Notes: generated by a model from the letters alone, not told the origin. A stretch of DNA of 64,000 nucleotides from Undaria pinnatifida (GCA_012845835.1 JABAKD010000016.1:18012125-18076124), one strand, 5' to 3'; shown: positions 1 through 12,330, counted from the stretch's first letter. Made by a program: numbers and translations.

Positions 1-9
1 GACTTACAG

Positions 10-272
10 GATTCACTTGATAAACGGATACATTTCCCTCCACAGCTGTCAGAATTTGTCCCCCTCAGAAACGGGTTTTATAGTTTCAGCGCACAGACTG
101 ACTAACATCACCCTGTTGACCCTGATAGCTACACTGTAGTTGTAAGGGGAGTCGCCGACCTCTATCCTTAATGAGAATACACAATCCGTAATACGCGCGA
201 TCGGAGTATCACACACAGCTTGCGAAGATGAGTTTCGACAAAATATTCGATCTCACAGCTGGAGTGTATTTT
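10..272 (+). repeat. Dispersed repeat R1, copy A
   Basis: About 263 bases that recur at 5981-6246 with high identity. The shared 3' part (GATCGGAGTATCACACACAG, then an AGCTGGAGTGTATTT end) is also found as fragments at 15428-15515 and, inverted, at 53455-53555. All copies stop at the same AT-rich end, which suggests a non-autonomous transposon with a defined terminus. No open frame is shared between copies. Confidence 0.75.
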
Positions 273-299
273 CATTTTTTAAAATTTATGTACTTGTAC

Positions 300-437
300 A
301 TATTTTTTTTTTCTTTATCCTCCGGCGGATGGGGAAAAATAAAGCTTAAGCTCACCACACTTCCACGTTTTTTCATACGCGTCGTGTGTCGATTTAACCC
401 AGTTGCTTTCGCAACCCAACGCTAGCTGGATATTTTT
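300..437 (-). repeat. Poly(A)-tailed short repeat, family B
   Basis: The block begins with a T run followed by CCTCCGGCGGATGGGGAAAA, then AGCTCACCACACTTCCACG. The same block occurs partially at 17047-17116 and inverted at 55725-55850, where it ends in an A run. The tail points to a retroposed 3' end (SINE or LINE 3' UTR) on the - strand here. Confidence 0.6.
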
Positions 438-574
438 TGGTGTTTTCTTTCTTTGTTTGGTCATTTTCCATTCAGTCGCAACTCGTCCAATTCTCGGTTT
501 ACGTTCCAACGTTCCACATAACAATTGCGTACCAGGTACATTTCTCATTGGACTTTGCCGCGTTCTCACCACCA

Positions 575-862
575 CCCCAAACATACCAGATAAAGGACCA
601 AAACTAGCACGTGTTTAGAGGTGGTCCGCATTTTTTTTTTTCAGATCATCCAAATTTGGCGCGGCGAAGCCCACCGGAAGGGTCGTAGCGTTGGCCTGGG
701 TTGGGGTCCGAGTTAGGGTTAGGGTTAGGGTTGGGTTGGGTCTACGCCCCTTCATGTGATCAGTAGATAAAAAAACACGAAAACACGAAAACAAGCCTAA
801 AAACCTTTTCATGAAAAAGCGCAATGTTTTTTGAGGCACTCTATCTGGTATGTTTTGGGGTG
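575..862. repeat. Inverted repeat, MITE-like
   Basis: CACCCCAAACATACCAGATA near 575-594 is matched by its reverse complement near 840-862, enclosing about 245 bases that include the telomere-like tract. No transposase frame lies inside. The ends are imperfect and no target duplication was identified. Confidence 0.4.
708..741 (+). repeat. Interstitial TTAGGG-like tract
   Basis: Three near-perfect TTAGGG units followed by degenerate TTGGG units. The unit equals the telomere repeat of many eukaryotes. It is embedded in ordinary sequence, so it is an internal remnant and not a chromosome end. Confidence 0.6.
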
Positions 863-1685
863 GCGGGACCGGTGAAGAGACCTCCAGCTTTTGCATCATT
901 TTACCGCAACTCGTCGATTTCACGTTTTTGACGTGTTGACGATTGGCGCACCAGGTACGTAGCATATCATACGGTCGTTTCACGCTTTGGATTTTGCCCA
1001 CAAAAAAGACCCGATACGTATCGTATGTACTCCGGTATTCACTCTGGTATTTGCCCGACAATACAGAGCTATGATACCTTCACTTTGATGTAAGTCTTGA
1101 AGAAATAAATAAAACAGAACTTTGTTATAAAATAACCAGGGGCGTGCGGGGGTCTGGATACTGCTGTATCATGCGCCTGCCACTAACCCCCCCCCCTCGT
1201 CCAAAATCCATGAAAAAATGTTCTAGATCGTTTGTTATCTTCTTATGATTTTTTCAACAGCAGTACTAGGGGGGCGTTTCAAAACGTCGTTTCATGTATA
1301 CCTGATACAGCACAAGACACGCGACAAGAAACTGAATACTCACCCAGGGTGGGTTTCTTATTCTGGAGAGGGTGCTTTCCACACTGACTTCAGTATAACA
1401 GATCCCGTATTTCTTAGACATTACTGTAAATCTCAGCCTGGCTTTCTTGTCGCCCTCTTCTTGTTGGGCGCCCTGTACAGTTTTTGATAGTACTGCTGAA
1501 TAACATTCCTGGTACGGTAGTGTTGTGGTCAGCTGCTTTGTTGGGTGCTATCGTGTAGTAAACGGGAATGCATGCATACAGAGACACTGCTGTACTGCTG
1601 CAGTACTTGTACCACCAGGTACTACATGCAGTGTTGTACCTGTTCTGCAGGCTTTACTGCAGAAAGGGGGGTTCACGTCGCTACC

Positions 1686-1836
1686 CAGTGGCAGCCCAAA
1701 CACACGACGCAACGGCTTCGAGTGTTCGATCGGGGTAGCTCCGGCAAGCGCTGCTGCTGCCGTTAGGCCAAGTAGAGCAACGCGGGCTACAGGCAAAGGA
1801 TGCTGCTGCAGCTCGCGGCCATGAGCCAAAATTTCG
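1686..1836 (-). CDS. Possible isolated exon, unknown protein
   Basis: On the - strand an open stretch encodes a hydrophobic Ala/Leu segment (VARVALLGLTAAAALAGA) followed by a Pro/Arg-containing tail. It begins after an AG acceptor-like site and ends at a GTGAAC donor-like site near 1685. Codon composition looks more coding-like than the neighbours. No start codon in frame, no partner exon and no recognised family were found, so this may be chance. Confidence 0.18.
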
Positions 1837-2861
1837 CCACTCTGTCCGTCCGCGTAAACATAAGGAACGTTCGCGTACTAATATTATTGTCGAACGGTCA
1901 TTATTTACATTTCCGGGTACAATGGTAGCAGGTACCAAGTATCAGGTGCCTCTGGTGCCAAAGCTTCGAAAGCGGTGCTGAGGCTACAACAAACAACAGC
2001 CGGGCCTGAGTAGTACATGTGAGACAACAACAACAACAGTAGAGGGGATGCACACGGTATGCATCCAAAGCTGATGCTCTCCGAGAGGTCGTGCTGCCTG
2101 GCATTCTCAGCGTAGAGACCAGAGCCGTCGCCAAAGTTGTTTCCACAACGACAACGCGATATCTCCCTCCCTTTCAACCTGATACAGGCAGTGCTTACTC
2201 AGCCAAGCCTGCCGTTCCTAAGCGGCTTCAAGCCTGTCCGGTCCACCTTCAGCCGAGCTCATAGCTCCTTTGTGGCATTCTCTACTGCTGTTGCAGTCGC
2301 CGCAAGTGCGCACAGCTACGTACGGCCGATAGATGGCCGCACAGCAGCATAGCATTTTAATTGTCGTATGGCAGGCCTTGCATCAAGTAGGGGGGTTACG
2401 ACTCTCTACCGTCCCCTATAATAGTTCAAGTTTTATACACTTTTTGTTCAGGCGCAGAGGGGGGGGGACGGTGCCTGGTACCCCCCCCCCCCCCCCCCCC
2501 CGTCCGGTGCTCGAAGCTGAATAATTCGACGTGTGGTGTCGTTTTTTTTTCGTGCGCCCTCGAATCAACACGTTACTAATTATTAATAGCACGTGTGTCA
2601 ACAAGTGATCTAAAAAGTTCTTCTGTCTTCGGTCTTGGGTTTGGGGGGGAAAGAGAAACTCGTTTTTAGTTTTATGAACTATCAACAGTAAATTATGACG
2701 ATTTTATTCGTCGTAATTACGTGAGATCTCCGAAAAGGATCAAGAGGCAGGAAAACAAAAGACAACAGGCAAACTTGAAAGCTTAATGACCGAACACACG
2801 TCGTGACAACGATGAAAGCGTGCGAAGTTCGGACCTCTTTGACTACCGGGTGCTGTTATAT

Positions 2862-3168
2862 CCGGTCGTCCCGGTGGCGTTTCAGGTTATCCTCGAGCCT
2901 GGTATAGGTCAGTTTCGTGAGTTCGAGCCCCACCGAGTGCATACTAGTATAAATTCGTTGGGGACTTTTTCTTGTGCACAAATTGACTTGCGGAAGGAAA
3001 GCGCGAGAGCGTGAGTTAGCAAAACTCGATGAAAAATCGACGAGCAGTGGGATTGCTGAACCCTATGCGCGATAAAAATTGAAGGCAAGAACCGGGGGGA
3101 AGAAGGGACGACCCCTGTGACCACGGCCTGTCCAGAGGCTGGAAAGTACAAGTGTGAAAAAAAAAAAT
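2862..3168 (+). mobile_element. tRNA-derived SINE, copy 1
   Basis: About 307 bases. The head carries an A-box-like TGGCGTTTCAGG and a B-box-like GAGTTCGAGCCCC at tRNA-like spacing, as in an internal RNA polymerase III promoter. A conserved body follows (CGACGAGCAGTGGGATTGCTG) ending in an A-rich tail and a short TA repeat. Other copies lie at 9375-9674, 14767-15074, 18271-18578 (-), 55113-55354 (5'-truncated) and 8973-9330 (-, different head). Confidence 0.85.
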
Positions 3169-3281
3169 ATATATATATATGTATATATACCAAGAATCAC
3201 TCACAAGATAGCTGGCAGTCAATAGTCAATAGAAATCGACGCAAGTCGACGAGGGAAGAAAAAGTTGAATTTTTCTCGCGA

Positions 3282-3606
3282 TAAAAATGAAGGCACGTAC
3301 CGTTCGTAGTGGGAAGGAGGGAGGAGGGCCCGCTATGTGACCCCGGATTTGAGTTACTACTGGGAGGGAGGCCGAGAGTAGTGCTAGGAAAATACACGGG
3401 ATGAGAACAAAAAAAGAAAAAAAGTCAATGCGAGCGATAAAAATGAAGGCACGTGCGGTAGTGGGGAGGGGGGAGGAGGGCCCGCTATGTGACCCCGGAT
3501 CTGAGTTACTACTGGGAGGGAGAGCGAGAGTAGTGCGAACTACTGGGAAGGAGGGAGGGCGAGAGAAGTGCGAGGATAATAAATGGCACGAGAAAAAAAG
3601 AACAAC
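3282..3606 (+). repeat. Two tandem copies of dispersed repeat family C
   Basis: Copies at about 3282-3415 and 3432-3606 share CCGGATTTGAGTTACTACTG-type sequence and end in A-rich runs. Further copies lie at about 36990-37085 (-) and 63290-63375 (+). The A-rich 3' end suggests retroposition. Confidence 0.65.
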
Positions 3607-5137
3607 GGTCAATACGAGTAGCCCTATTGGGACCCGTTCATCAAGAGTCCACCGTAGGAAAAGCTTGATGGCCACGTGTAATCGCCATGCCCCACGCTCG
3701 CCTCACAGCTTCCTGCGCTTACAGTTCGAACACATCTGTTACCCCAGCAGCAGCTCGGATTGCTTCATGTGGCCCATGTTGCAATCGGCATTTATTTCTT
3801 TTAATTCCTGGGCGTGAAATCCCAACGGGGTTGGTTAACGCTCAGTTGTGCGCAGTAGACTGCTTTAACCTGTATCATACGGGAATACTGCTTGTTGGTT
3901 GTACGCTTCACGCACGAGTTTACTCGTTCTTTTTCGTAGCGCGGTGTCGCCTGCCTTTCACCTCGCTACACCCCCCCTGCTGGCGAGCTATCTTCCTTGC
4001 TTTGTTTTCTACTTCTCTCGTGTTTGTGCATTTTTTTGTTTCCTTGGTGGCTTGCGGCGTCGACGGTTTCAGCTGCGAGTATTGAACGAATGTACAAGTA
4101 TGGGCCTGTTACGTTACGCTGATTTCCGAACTCCAATCTTATATCACATCAAAAAAACAAAAATACACTCCAGAATCTTAATCTTATATCTCTTGATGGC
4201 GGATGTGCGACTTGCGCTACCTGTATATGATACGATATACTCCGAGTATAACTTTAATTTTTATAATAACTCTTTTACAAATTATAGGCTCGTTCTACTT
4301 GCCGCTGTCAGTTTCGCTCTCTGTCCGTCATTCCCATTCGGAAATCATCATTCTTCAAAGGAATCCTAATACGTAGAAGCGCTCCATTACTTACGTGAGT
4401 CCGCCCACATTACAATACCTGAACGCGTATGCCGACATTCTTTCTTCAGTCATCGTTTAAAAGTGTTGGGCTTTTGTCTGGTGTTCATCTGTTTCTTCGC
4501 TCTTTCGAACGTGTACACGGATGACTCAACCCTTCGTTTCATGTGTATCATACATATGACGCAGGGAGTGTTGCGTACCAGAGGGATCATCTACGATATA
4601 AAAAAAAATCAGCGCATTATAATACCAAGGTATTAGTTTTTCGGCTGGCACATACCGCTATACCAATGGAACACCACGACAAATCGCCCACAACCACTAC
4701 TGGTGTATTGTTGTATTGGGATACAAGATAATGCGCGTACGTAGAGCTACAGATAGATCGAGCCAAACGGCAAGGGGACATCTCCCGGTGGCAGAATTTA
4801 CCAAAAGCGACACTGCAGCTGTGCGTCCGAACGCGCGAGCGCCATATTTTTCGCATCCTGTTTTCGTAGCCCTTTCTATAGGTAGCGGCTGCTCTTTCGG
4901 TCATGCTTTGGAAGTGCTTGGGGCCGGTGGTGGACGTAGTTACAAGGATGTGCGGCAAGGAGTACAAATAGTGAGGTTGGTTTCAAGTGGCTTACCGTTT
5001 GAGCACCCCGACTTTGGCGTCGTACAACCTCTTTTTAATCGGAGCGTTTTTATGTTCTTATACTATAGAAGGGAAAATACACCAATCAGTGCACCCGTAG
5101 AAAACAGGTTTGACAAATGCGTTTAATACCATTTCCC

Positions 5138-5775
5138 GTTCGGGCGTCAGCCGCCAGCCTGCCACGTTGTTCGTAGACACGTAGTATAATATCACAGGTA
5201 CAAATCCAGTGCTATCATAGTGTCATGACCAAACAACAGATTCGCTTCGACCGTCCCTTCCATTGTCCGATGGTCTTGGAACCGCGTGCACTCAGCGTTG
5301 CGCCTCACTCAAGGATCCGTTCGAAGCTAACTTTTGAGCGTTAGAAACTAACTTTCGAGCGTTAGAAACTAACTTTTCAGCATTTTGTTTGTGTCGATGC
5401 ACGCTGATATTGCACCATACAGCGCTACGGTACGCAACGCCAAATACCTAGTGCGTTAATTCGTGATACTCCAATATGACGCTGAAATCACAGCATTTAG
5501 CGCTATGGTCCACAGCATTGAACTGTCGGACGGAAAACACATCAAAAACGCTGCTACAGCGGCTAGCTGTAGAATAAGTGTTGACATCGCACTTTATTTA
5601 GTTTGGCGTCCGGGCGTAAGCCGCCAGCCCTGCTTACGTAGTACGCAGTACGTAGGTGCCAGGTATTTATTTAGGGCTGATACCATGACAAACAACAAAT
5701 TCGCTTCGACCGACCCTTCCATTGTCTGATGGTCTTGGAATCGCGATGACTTAACGCTGCGCGTCAGCGCATAAC
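5138..5775 (+). repeat. Pair of ~180-bp direct repeats
   Basis: 5138-5320 and 5598-5775 match (GCCGCCAGCC, then TTCGCTTCGACCG and CCATTGTCTGATGGTCTTGG). The spacer holds a short tandem array of a unit ending CGAGCGTTAGAAACTAACTTT. This could be a pair of long direct repeats around a small element or a simple segmental duplication. No coding frame is shared. Confidence 0.6.
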
Positions 5776-5980
5776 CTTGTACGTGTATCATCTTTGGTAC
5801 CTGGAATGTTTTATTTGTTTCCTTCCCTCGGGTATTTTTTCCTCCAGAATGATTGGAGCCTGTTCTGTGACCACGGACATGATCATGCGAGTCGTTGAGG
5901 TCAACAACAATTTCTAGATCTCTTCTCATCATTGTCTACGCCATCATCAGATCGTATCCCATTGCTTGTCGTACATACGA

Positions 5981-6246
5981 TACTTGATAAACTGATGCAT
6001 TTCCTTCCACAGCTGTCAGATTTGGTCCCCCTCAAAAACGGGTTTTATAGTTTCCGCGCACAGACTGCCTAACATCACCCTGTTGGCCCTGATAGCTACA
6101 CTGTAGTTGCAAGGGGGGTCGCCGACAAATGTCCTTAATGAGGACACACAACCCGTAATACGCGCGATCGGAGTATCACACACAGCTCGCAAAGATGATT
6201 TTCGACAAAATATTCGATCTCACAGCTGGAGTGTATTTTAATTTTT
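5981..6246 (+). repeat. Dispersed repeat R1, copy B
   Basis: Near full-length match to 10-272, beginning at CTTGATAAACTGATGCATTT and ending at the same GGAGTGTATTT terminus. The two copies differ by scattered substitutions, so they are not a recent duplication. Confidence 0.75.
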
Positions 6247-8653
6247 ATAATATAAGACGACCCTAGGAACTCACGTTTTGCATTGCAAGACCAAATCTCC
6301 ATCCGGTACTCTATTTGCGACTCAAGATACCCTAGTATATTGCCGTCTCATAGTGCTGTGACCACCCAGCTTGACTCTCTCTCGGACAAGGCTTCGGCAC
6401 CGACACTGAGAGTGCTGGATGCAGATGGGTGCAAATGACAGTTTGTTGTACGACTCCTACTCGTGTGATTCGTGATCGCGTGATACGAGCTCGTCTTGAC
6501 CTAAGAAGCCTGTGTATTTGTGTACATATGATACTTTCGCACTGAGTACTCGATGTTTACACACTGTACTTTACCCGTACATAGGAGTACAAAGCCGTGT
6601 ATCATTTACGAATTTTGCCGTGCTTGCTTGCGCAGATTTATTTCGTTTTGTTGACGCTCTCGGTGAAGAACTGAGAGGAGCTGAGTGGTGGACATAAGCC
6701 CCCTTGTCTAAGACCTATGCTAAGGCGAGCAAAGCGAGTTGTAAGTCAGACACAGGAAACGAGCGAAGCGAGGCATTAAGCCCGCCGCAAGCGCCAAAAA
6801 TTGGAGTACGCCGTATGAATCTTAGTAGTCTTGATCGTTTTTGTTCGTCTTAGCACGCCTTAGATTCGTCTCAGCACATCTTACACCGCATCCGCATTAT
6901 CGGGAAAACTCCTTCGATTTAGTGCGGGAACTATCGTGCAGTCGTATGAAGACGGATTTATTATAAAAATAAAAATACACTCGGATTTATGACCCGCCAA
7001 GTCGAACCTAAGACGTGATGACACGAATCTAGACCTGCTATCATAAGACGAACCTAAGACGTAGCAAGACTACAATACCGGACTAAGACGACTAAGATTC
7101 ACACTACTATTTAAACAAACTCTTGTAAAAAGTAAAGTTCGTCGTACGACCATGATCCTACTTATTAATGGTCGAACTCCAAGAGTTTTGTCCGCATAGG
7201 AGTGTACGAGCAACTCTTGCTTGGGTATCATACCACTACAAAACTGTGACCCGGCCCTAATGCCAAGTACTCTGCACCCAAAAACGTGCGTGCTGTTCCA
7301 ATTCTGATGGGGTTAACCGTAAATCATACACCAGCAGTACCAGATAAGAACACATACCTGGCACATTTTACATTAGCAACAACGTGGAGACGGGGCTCCT
7401 GCTAAACCCGGGGACGGGTCCTAATACCCCGGTTGTCGTGATTAACATATCGCCTACACTAATATAGTCGTGAATATCAGCAGCTTGCGTAGAATTATTA
7501 CCGCAGTTGAGTGATTTTTCTGTCGGTGTGTGATGCTAGAATAAACACAGCGCAGGAGTGCCGTCCATCATGTGCGTCGGGAAAGAGGAAGCCGGTCCCG
7601 GTCCCGGCGGTGTCGAGGCCATTACGGGAGAGTACAAGCGGTACTCTGTGTTCCTGTGTAGGTGTACTGGAATGGTGCTTTGTGGGCTGTGTAGTGCAAG
7701 CTTTGGATGTAACAACGACAGGCTCGTGCGCACGCGTGATGCGATCGAGACTTATTAATTCGAAAACAAAATTAAAACGCCATCTGGCAGAATCCGGGGG
7801 ACGGGGATGAACGCCCCCGGGAGCAGGGAAAAAAGCTGCAAACCTACGACAAAAGAACGCTCGACAGAAGCAAGTGTAGATTAATCGATTCAACTCCTGC
7901 TCCTGTTGTGCTCCCGCCGCTTGCCGTGGTCGTGATGATTCTCCAAGACGCCGTGAGCTGCGCCTGGTACTTCCCAAGACGAATCTAAGACGTGTCAAGA
8001 CGCGATATGGCGAGTACGAAGGCCTTCACTCTGAAAACCGATTAAGACAAATGTGAAATGATACAACGTGTCTTAGAAGAGGGGGCCTAGGTGAACAGTT
8101 GGGTCTTTCCGGAGTTGTGGTGTGATCAATTTTAAGTTGGGGGGAGGGTGGGGGATCTAGAGCGCCGACCATGCCATATAGACTACCTGGTACATCGGAA
8201 ACTACTAATGCCCCCCCCCCCCTGGGTCTACACTATGATCATGCGGCATGCGACTACGGATATGCATGGCCTCAGTACCCCTGGTCCATGGTCATGCGAC
8301 CTACGACAAGGGCTATGCATGAACTGAGCACCCCCCCCTTCACTACGCCCCTGCAAGCTTCAAACTTTAACTATTACACTCGCACATGTTCGAAGAAACC
8401 ATATACGTATGATAACTTCAAAACCAAAAGTGAAACTGGGGCAGTACGGCAGTACGAAACAACGCCATCAACAACAGCGCCCATGATGATAAAAGCAGTG
8501 GATGAAACAAATGATACCACCCGGCTTTTCGAGACATATAGCTAGGTAAATCTGTTTTGCCACGAAAAAATACACAACTGTTTGCCTCCTGTCCCCCACA
8601 CCCGGTCTTGATTCGGGAGAATGACGCCTGTACGTCTAGATAAACTTCCCGAC

Positions 8654-8960
8654 GCGGTGGGCTTGCCCTATGTACAGGGCGGGTCTGCACGGAACTTTGT
8701 GCAGGTCGTTGTCTTATTGGACGAGCCTGGCCTTCTGGCCGCTCGTTTTTTTTGGTAAAGGCCACCAAACCAAACCACGAGGCGGAGCCGCCCGATTGCC
8801 CCTGCCGACCTCGAGTACCACGAAGGGGTGGCATTAGGGTTACGGTTGGGCCTGGGGTCGGGTTGGTCTGGGCCGAAGTGCAATGTTGAAATTGACCTCA
8901 CACGACCTGCACAAAGTTTTGTGCAGACCGCCCTGCACACAGGGTTAGCCAACGCGGCAT
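8654..8960. mobile_element. Short inverted-repeat element (MITE-like)
   Basis: About 50-base arms are inverted copies: CTGCACGGAACTTTGTGCAG on the left and its near reverse complement near 8900 on the right. The whole is about 300 bases with no coding frame of its own. The outer ends (GCGGTGGGCT and its partner) remain alignable. A target duplication is not obvious. Confidence 0.6.
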
Positions 8961-8972
8961 TTTTTCTTTTGT

Positions 8973-9330
8973 CTTTTTTTTTTAACCGTGTTGCTCTCCA
9001 CTCTCCAGCTCAACCCGTGAAACGTTTTACCATCTGCAACCTTGTGGACAAGCCGTGGTCACAGGTGTCTTTCCTTCTCCCTTCTTCCCCCCGGCCATTG
9101 CCCTCACTTCTATCGCGCATCGGGTTCAGCTTTCTCACCTTTCAGCTTTTCATGCTCGTCGATTTCCATCGAATTTTGCCACCTCACACCCTCCTCGCGC
9201 TTTCTGCTCGTCATTTTTCGCAAGAAAAAATCCCTGCGACTAGCGATACATATGCACTCGGCGAGACTTGAACCCACGACCTTTGACTTTAGTAGGGATA
9301 AGATTCACGTACCAAATACTGCATCGTGGA
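8973..9330 (-). mobile_element. SINE with a different tRNA-like head
   Basis: Read on the - strand it ends in the same tail block as the main SINE family (CCTGTGACCACGGCTTGTCC) and an A-rich run. Its 5' head is different, with a B-box-like GTGGGTTCAAGTCTCGCC preceded by another tRNA-like stretch. It seems to be a sister subfamily or a head-swapped copy. It lies immediately beside the MITE at 8654-8960. Confidence 0.6.
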
Positions 9331-9374
9331 CGCCGGGGTTTAAGCGAGATAATACCGAATCGGAGATAAAGGGA

Positions 9375-9674
9375 CCGGTCGCCCCGGTGGCGTATCAGGT
9401 TATCCTCGAGCCTGGTATAGGTCAGTTTCGTGAGTTCGAGCCCCGCCGAGTGTATACTCGCATAAATTCGTTGGGACTTTTCTTGTGCACAAATTGACTT
9501 GCGGAAAGCGCGAGAGCGTGAGTTAGCAACACTCGATGAAAAATCGACGAGCAGTGGGATTGCTGAACCCTATGCGCGATAAAAATTGAAGGCAAGAACC
9601 GGGGGGAAGAAGGGACGACACCTGTGACCACGGCTTGTCCAGAAGCTGGAAAGTAGAAGTGTGAGAAAAAAAAA
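9375..9674 (+). mobile_element. tRNA-derived SINE, copy 2
   Basis: The cleanest copy: CCGGTCGCCCCGGTGGCG start, A box TGGCGTATCAGG, B box GAGTTCGAGCCCCGCC, conserved body and A-rich end. About 300 bases, high identity to copies 1, 3 and 4. Confidence 0.87.
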
Positions 9675-11324
9675 GACTACAATATTGACGTTGGCTTGCT
9701 TGTCACGGGGTGGGTACACCATTATTAATACTAACTGCTGTCGTAGTAATGGCGAAGTCAACCAGTCGTAGCAGAGAACCGGAGAGGCAGATGAACCAAC
9801 GATTGTTGTTTTGGTAGTCGTCTAGCGGTAAAAAGTCACGGAGCGTGTTGCGTGGTAAATACGATATCGCCAGATTTTTATACCACAGACGGAATGGCGT
9901 GCTGATGCAACCTCACAAGACACGGCACGGTGGGATTCAGCACGCAACAAAAAGTGAACCTCTTGGCCCGAGACCACCTATGAACGTGTACCTGTGGCAG
10001 TTTCCAGTCTGCAGCGATATTAGTTATGGTACTAATTATTAATACCGGGTACTCTGTTGTAGTTTTGTCAGTGTTGGAAAAAAAGATGGCACACGAGCTG
10101 TACTTGTATGAGTGCCGTAAACTGCTGCTGGCAGCCGCGCCCTCTCGCCCGAAAGAGCCCGCGACTGGAAACGCAGCCTACACACGGTCCCATGTCACAT
10201 ACGAAATCCAACCTTAGATTTCCGGAGACTCAAGAACTTCGGGATGGTTTGTATTAGAGTTAGTGTGGAACACACACGTTTTTTTGCTCAATTAAGAAAT
10301 CTAACCTGGGTCAAATATATTATCAATAATAATCAAATCCGTTTCTTATAGCAGAATGTATGGATAAGGGTCGGTGGTTTAGTATGGTATGACCTGGTAC
10401 CAGGCACCTGGTATACTCGTACTATACCGTACCTGGTATTATATGAAAAAATACAACTCTGCAAAAGTAGGAAGGAGCCAGCCTTCGTTCGCTACAATAG
10501 AGCATCAAACGTCTGCGTCAGGCTAACAGACAGGCCATCGTAGGGGCTTAGCAGCTCCAGATAGCGGTGGGGGGGGGCACGAGGCTCGCATCCTCGGGCT
10601 CGATGCTTGCTACTCTTGAGGATGATGCTGCTGATGATGCTAAAGAACGATAATTCGTCGAGCAAAATTTCTTCAGAAAAATCAGAAAATTCAGAAAAAT
10701 ATTTTGACGCACGGACGAAGGAAGGAAAACAGGTGTCGCCTGTTTTGCGTGTGAAAAAACCAATTATACTAAAATTAAGATAGCAGTAAGTAAAACCGAC
10801 CGAACACATGATCGATGAAAGAAGCAGCAACACCAGAGGTAGCAGCAGCAGCAGCACTTGTGGTGGTATGTGTACCGCGGCTGTTATGGTGTGTGTACTG
10901 CTGTGTACGTAAACAGTTCCTTTTACCCATCGACATTCAGCACTCTCAGTGTCCGTGTCGAGTCTTCATCCCAGAGACTCTCAGCTGTCAGTGGTCACAA
11001 ACTACGACATCGCATGTTCACAAGTGGCAAAAATATTGAAAATAGTCGGTGAGGAGCTTAGAGAGCCTAGAGGGTAGAAGGGTGCCTACCGCGCGCTCAA
11101 ACCGACCACGCGGGCCACACGCATGGGGAGATAGAAGGGGATCGTTTCGTGATAAGGGCACAGCACGACCGGCGCATGGTTCTATCGCGCTCGGTGGGGC
11201 CACAGGCAAGCTTGGTACGGAATCAAAGTTGGCGTCCGTTCAAAAAAGCAACAGGGTACTCGGGGTACCCTCTGGTCCTCTGGGTACTATGTACATTCGT
11301 AATGGCGTGTAAAAAATAACTCAC

Positions 11325-11507
11325 AAGCTCTCCCAGGTATCGCCCGAGGTAGACCTTGGAGAACGCTCCCTGTCCGATCTGAGGCCCGATATCGACGTCG
11401 TCCATGTTCAGATAGAAGTCGCTGTCGTTGAAGCAGAGGGTATTATCCTCCGAGCCCAGGCCATCCATGGTGCTCCCCAGCATCGAGGTGTCTGCGATCG
11501 AGCTCAT
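11325..11507 (-). CDS. First coding exon of a protein kinase, rest not found
   Basis: A 61-codon exon from an ATG (11507) to a GTGAGT donor (11324-11319). After an acidic N-terminus it encodes IGPQIGQGAFSKVYLGRYLG, a glycine-rich ATP-binding loop of the form GxGxFxxVyxG that opens protein kinase domains. The exon stops where the VAIK lysine strand should begin, phase 0. I searched the - strand towards position 1 and saw no HRD or DFG exon. Either the next intron runs beyond the window, or the exon is a remnant. It lies head-to-head with the CLASP gene, about 820 bases apart. Confidence 0.6.
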
Positions 11508-12330
11508 ATCGCTTCTCCTTGATCACACGGAATCCTGATCCGTTTTTTGTTATTATATAGAGTTTAGAGAGAAGCTCTCGTGCAGTGCTCCGTGATGCAG
11601 CTGCCGCAGGCTGATGATTTGATTAAGGTGTTTTTTTTTAGTCTCCTCCCCAAAAGCTCCGGCGTCTCGCTGCTGGCGGCCGCCCGCTATGACAGCAGCT
11701 CCCTGCCCCCGCCGGTTACGTCTGAAGACCACCCGCACCCCACGCCCCAACCGACTCAGTGCTCCTCCAGCTCAGTGCTGCATTGTTGGGTGAAAGCTTC
11801 GCTGAATACCGAGCCAGCCTGTCAAAGCTGCATCAGATGAGGTCGGGGATGGCAATTGAGAAACGGAACTAAACCGATGTCCCAGAACTTGACCGCCTCT
11901 TTACCTTCGAACTCCCGATTTTCAACTTTTCTGCAAGTGTTGTGACTTTCCTTTTTCACAGCTGTTGCTCTGCGCAACTCGCGGGTGTCTCTGTGGGAGT
12001 ACCCAGCGTCACCAGGGAGAGAGAGTGCGCGAGCAAGGGAAACATTCACCAGAATCTCCTGTGGACAAAGAGTTTACCAACTTTCGGGCGAGGAGTATTC
12101 AGAACACAAGAAGAGAGCGCGAAGCACTTTTTCAAAAGCAGAAAAGACCAACGGCAGTCTCGTACGCCTCGCGCAGGAGGCACGCTGTGAGCAGCGAGAG
12201 AGTTTCCACCCCAAGGGGGTAGGTAACCAGAGAACCCTACCCGCACCGAGCACCTAGCGCGACCCCTGCCGAAGAAACAAGGAGACACCCTTTGATCTTG
12301 GACACCGTGCAAACCGCAGCAGCAGCGAGG
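11508..12330. promoter_or_regulatory. Divergent intergenic region, kinase exon / CLASP
   Basis: The only space between two divergently read gene starts, so it should hold both promoters and 5' UTRs. The sequence is GC-rich with a T run at 11631-11639. No clear TATA box or initiator could be assigned. Short open frames on both strands have no recognisable motifs. Confidence 0.4.

Larger units (their letters stand above)
1..11300. other. Gene-poor, repeat-rich region
   Basis: I find no gene that I can support in this stretch apart from one weak exon candidate near 1.7 kb. The open frames are short, overlap on both strands and lack family motifs. The content is dispersed repeats, SINE copies, inverted-repeat elements and short homopolymers, for example a 21-base C run at 2481-2501 next to a G run at 2458-2467. 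Segments 3.6-5.1, 6.25-8.6 and 9.7-11.3 kb hold nothing I recognise beyond short direct and inverted repeats. Confidence 0.6.

Noticed and set aside
708-741. Chromosome end suggested by TTAGGG units
   Set aside because: Only a few units, with ordinary repeats and genes on both sides; interstitial remnant.
7498-7998. 166-codon - strand frame
   Set aside because: Open on the opposite strand too, no motif, and high Arg/Ser/Thr content typical of chance frames in GC-rich DNA.
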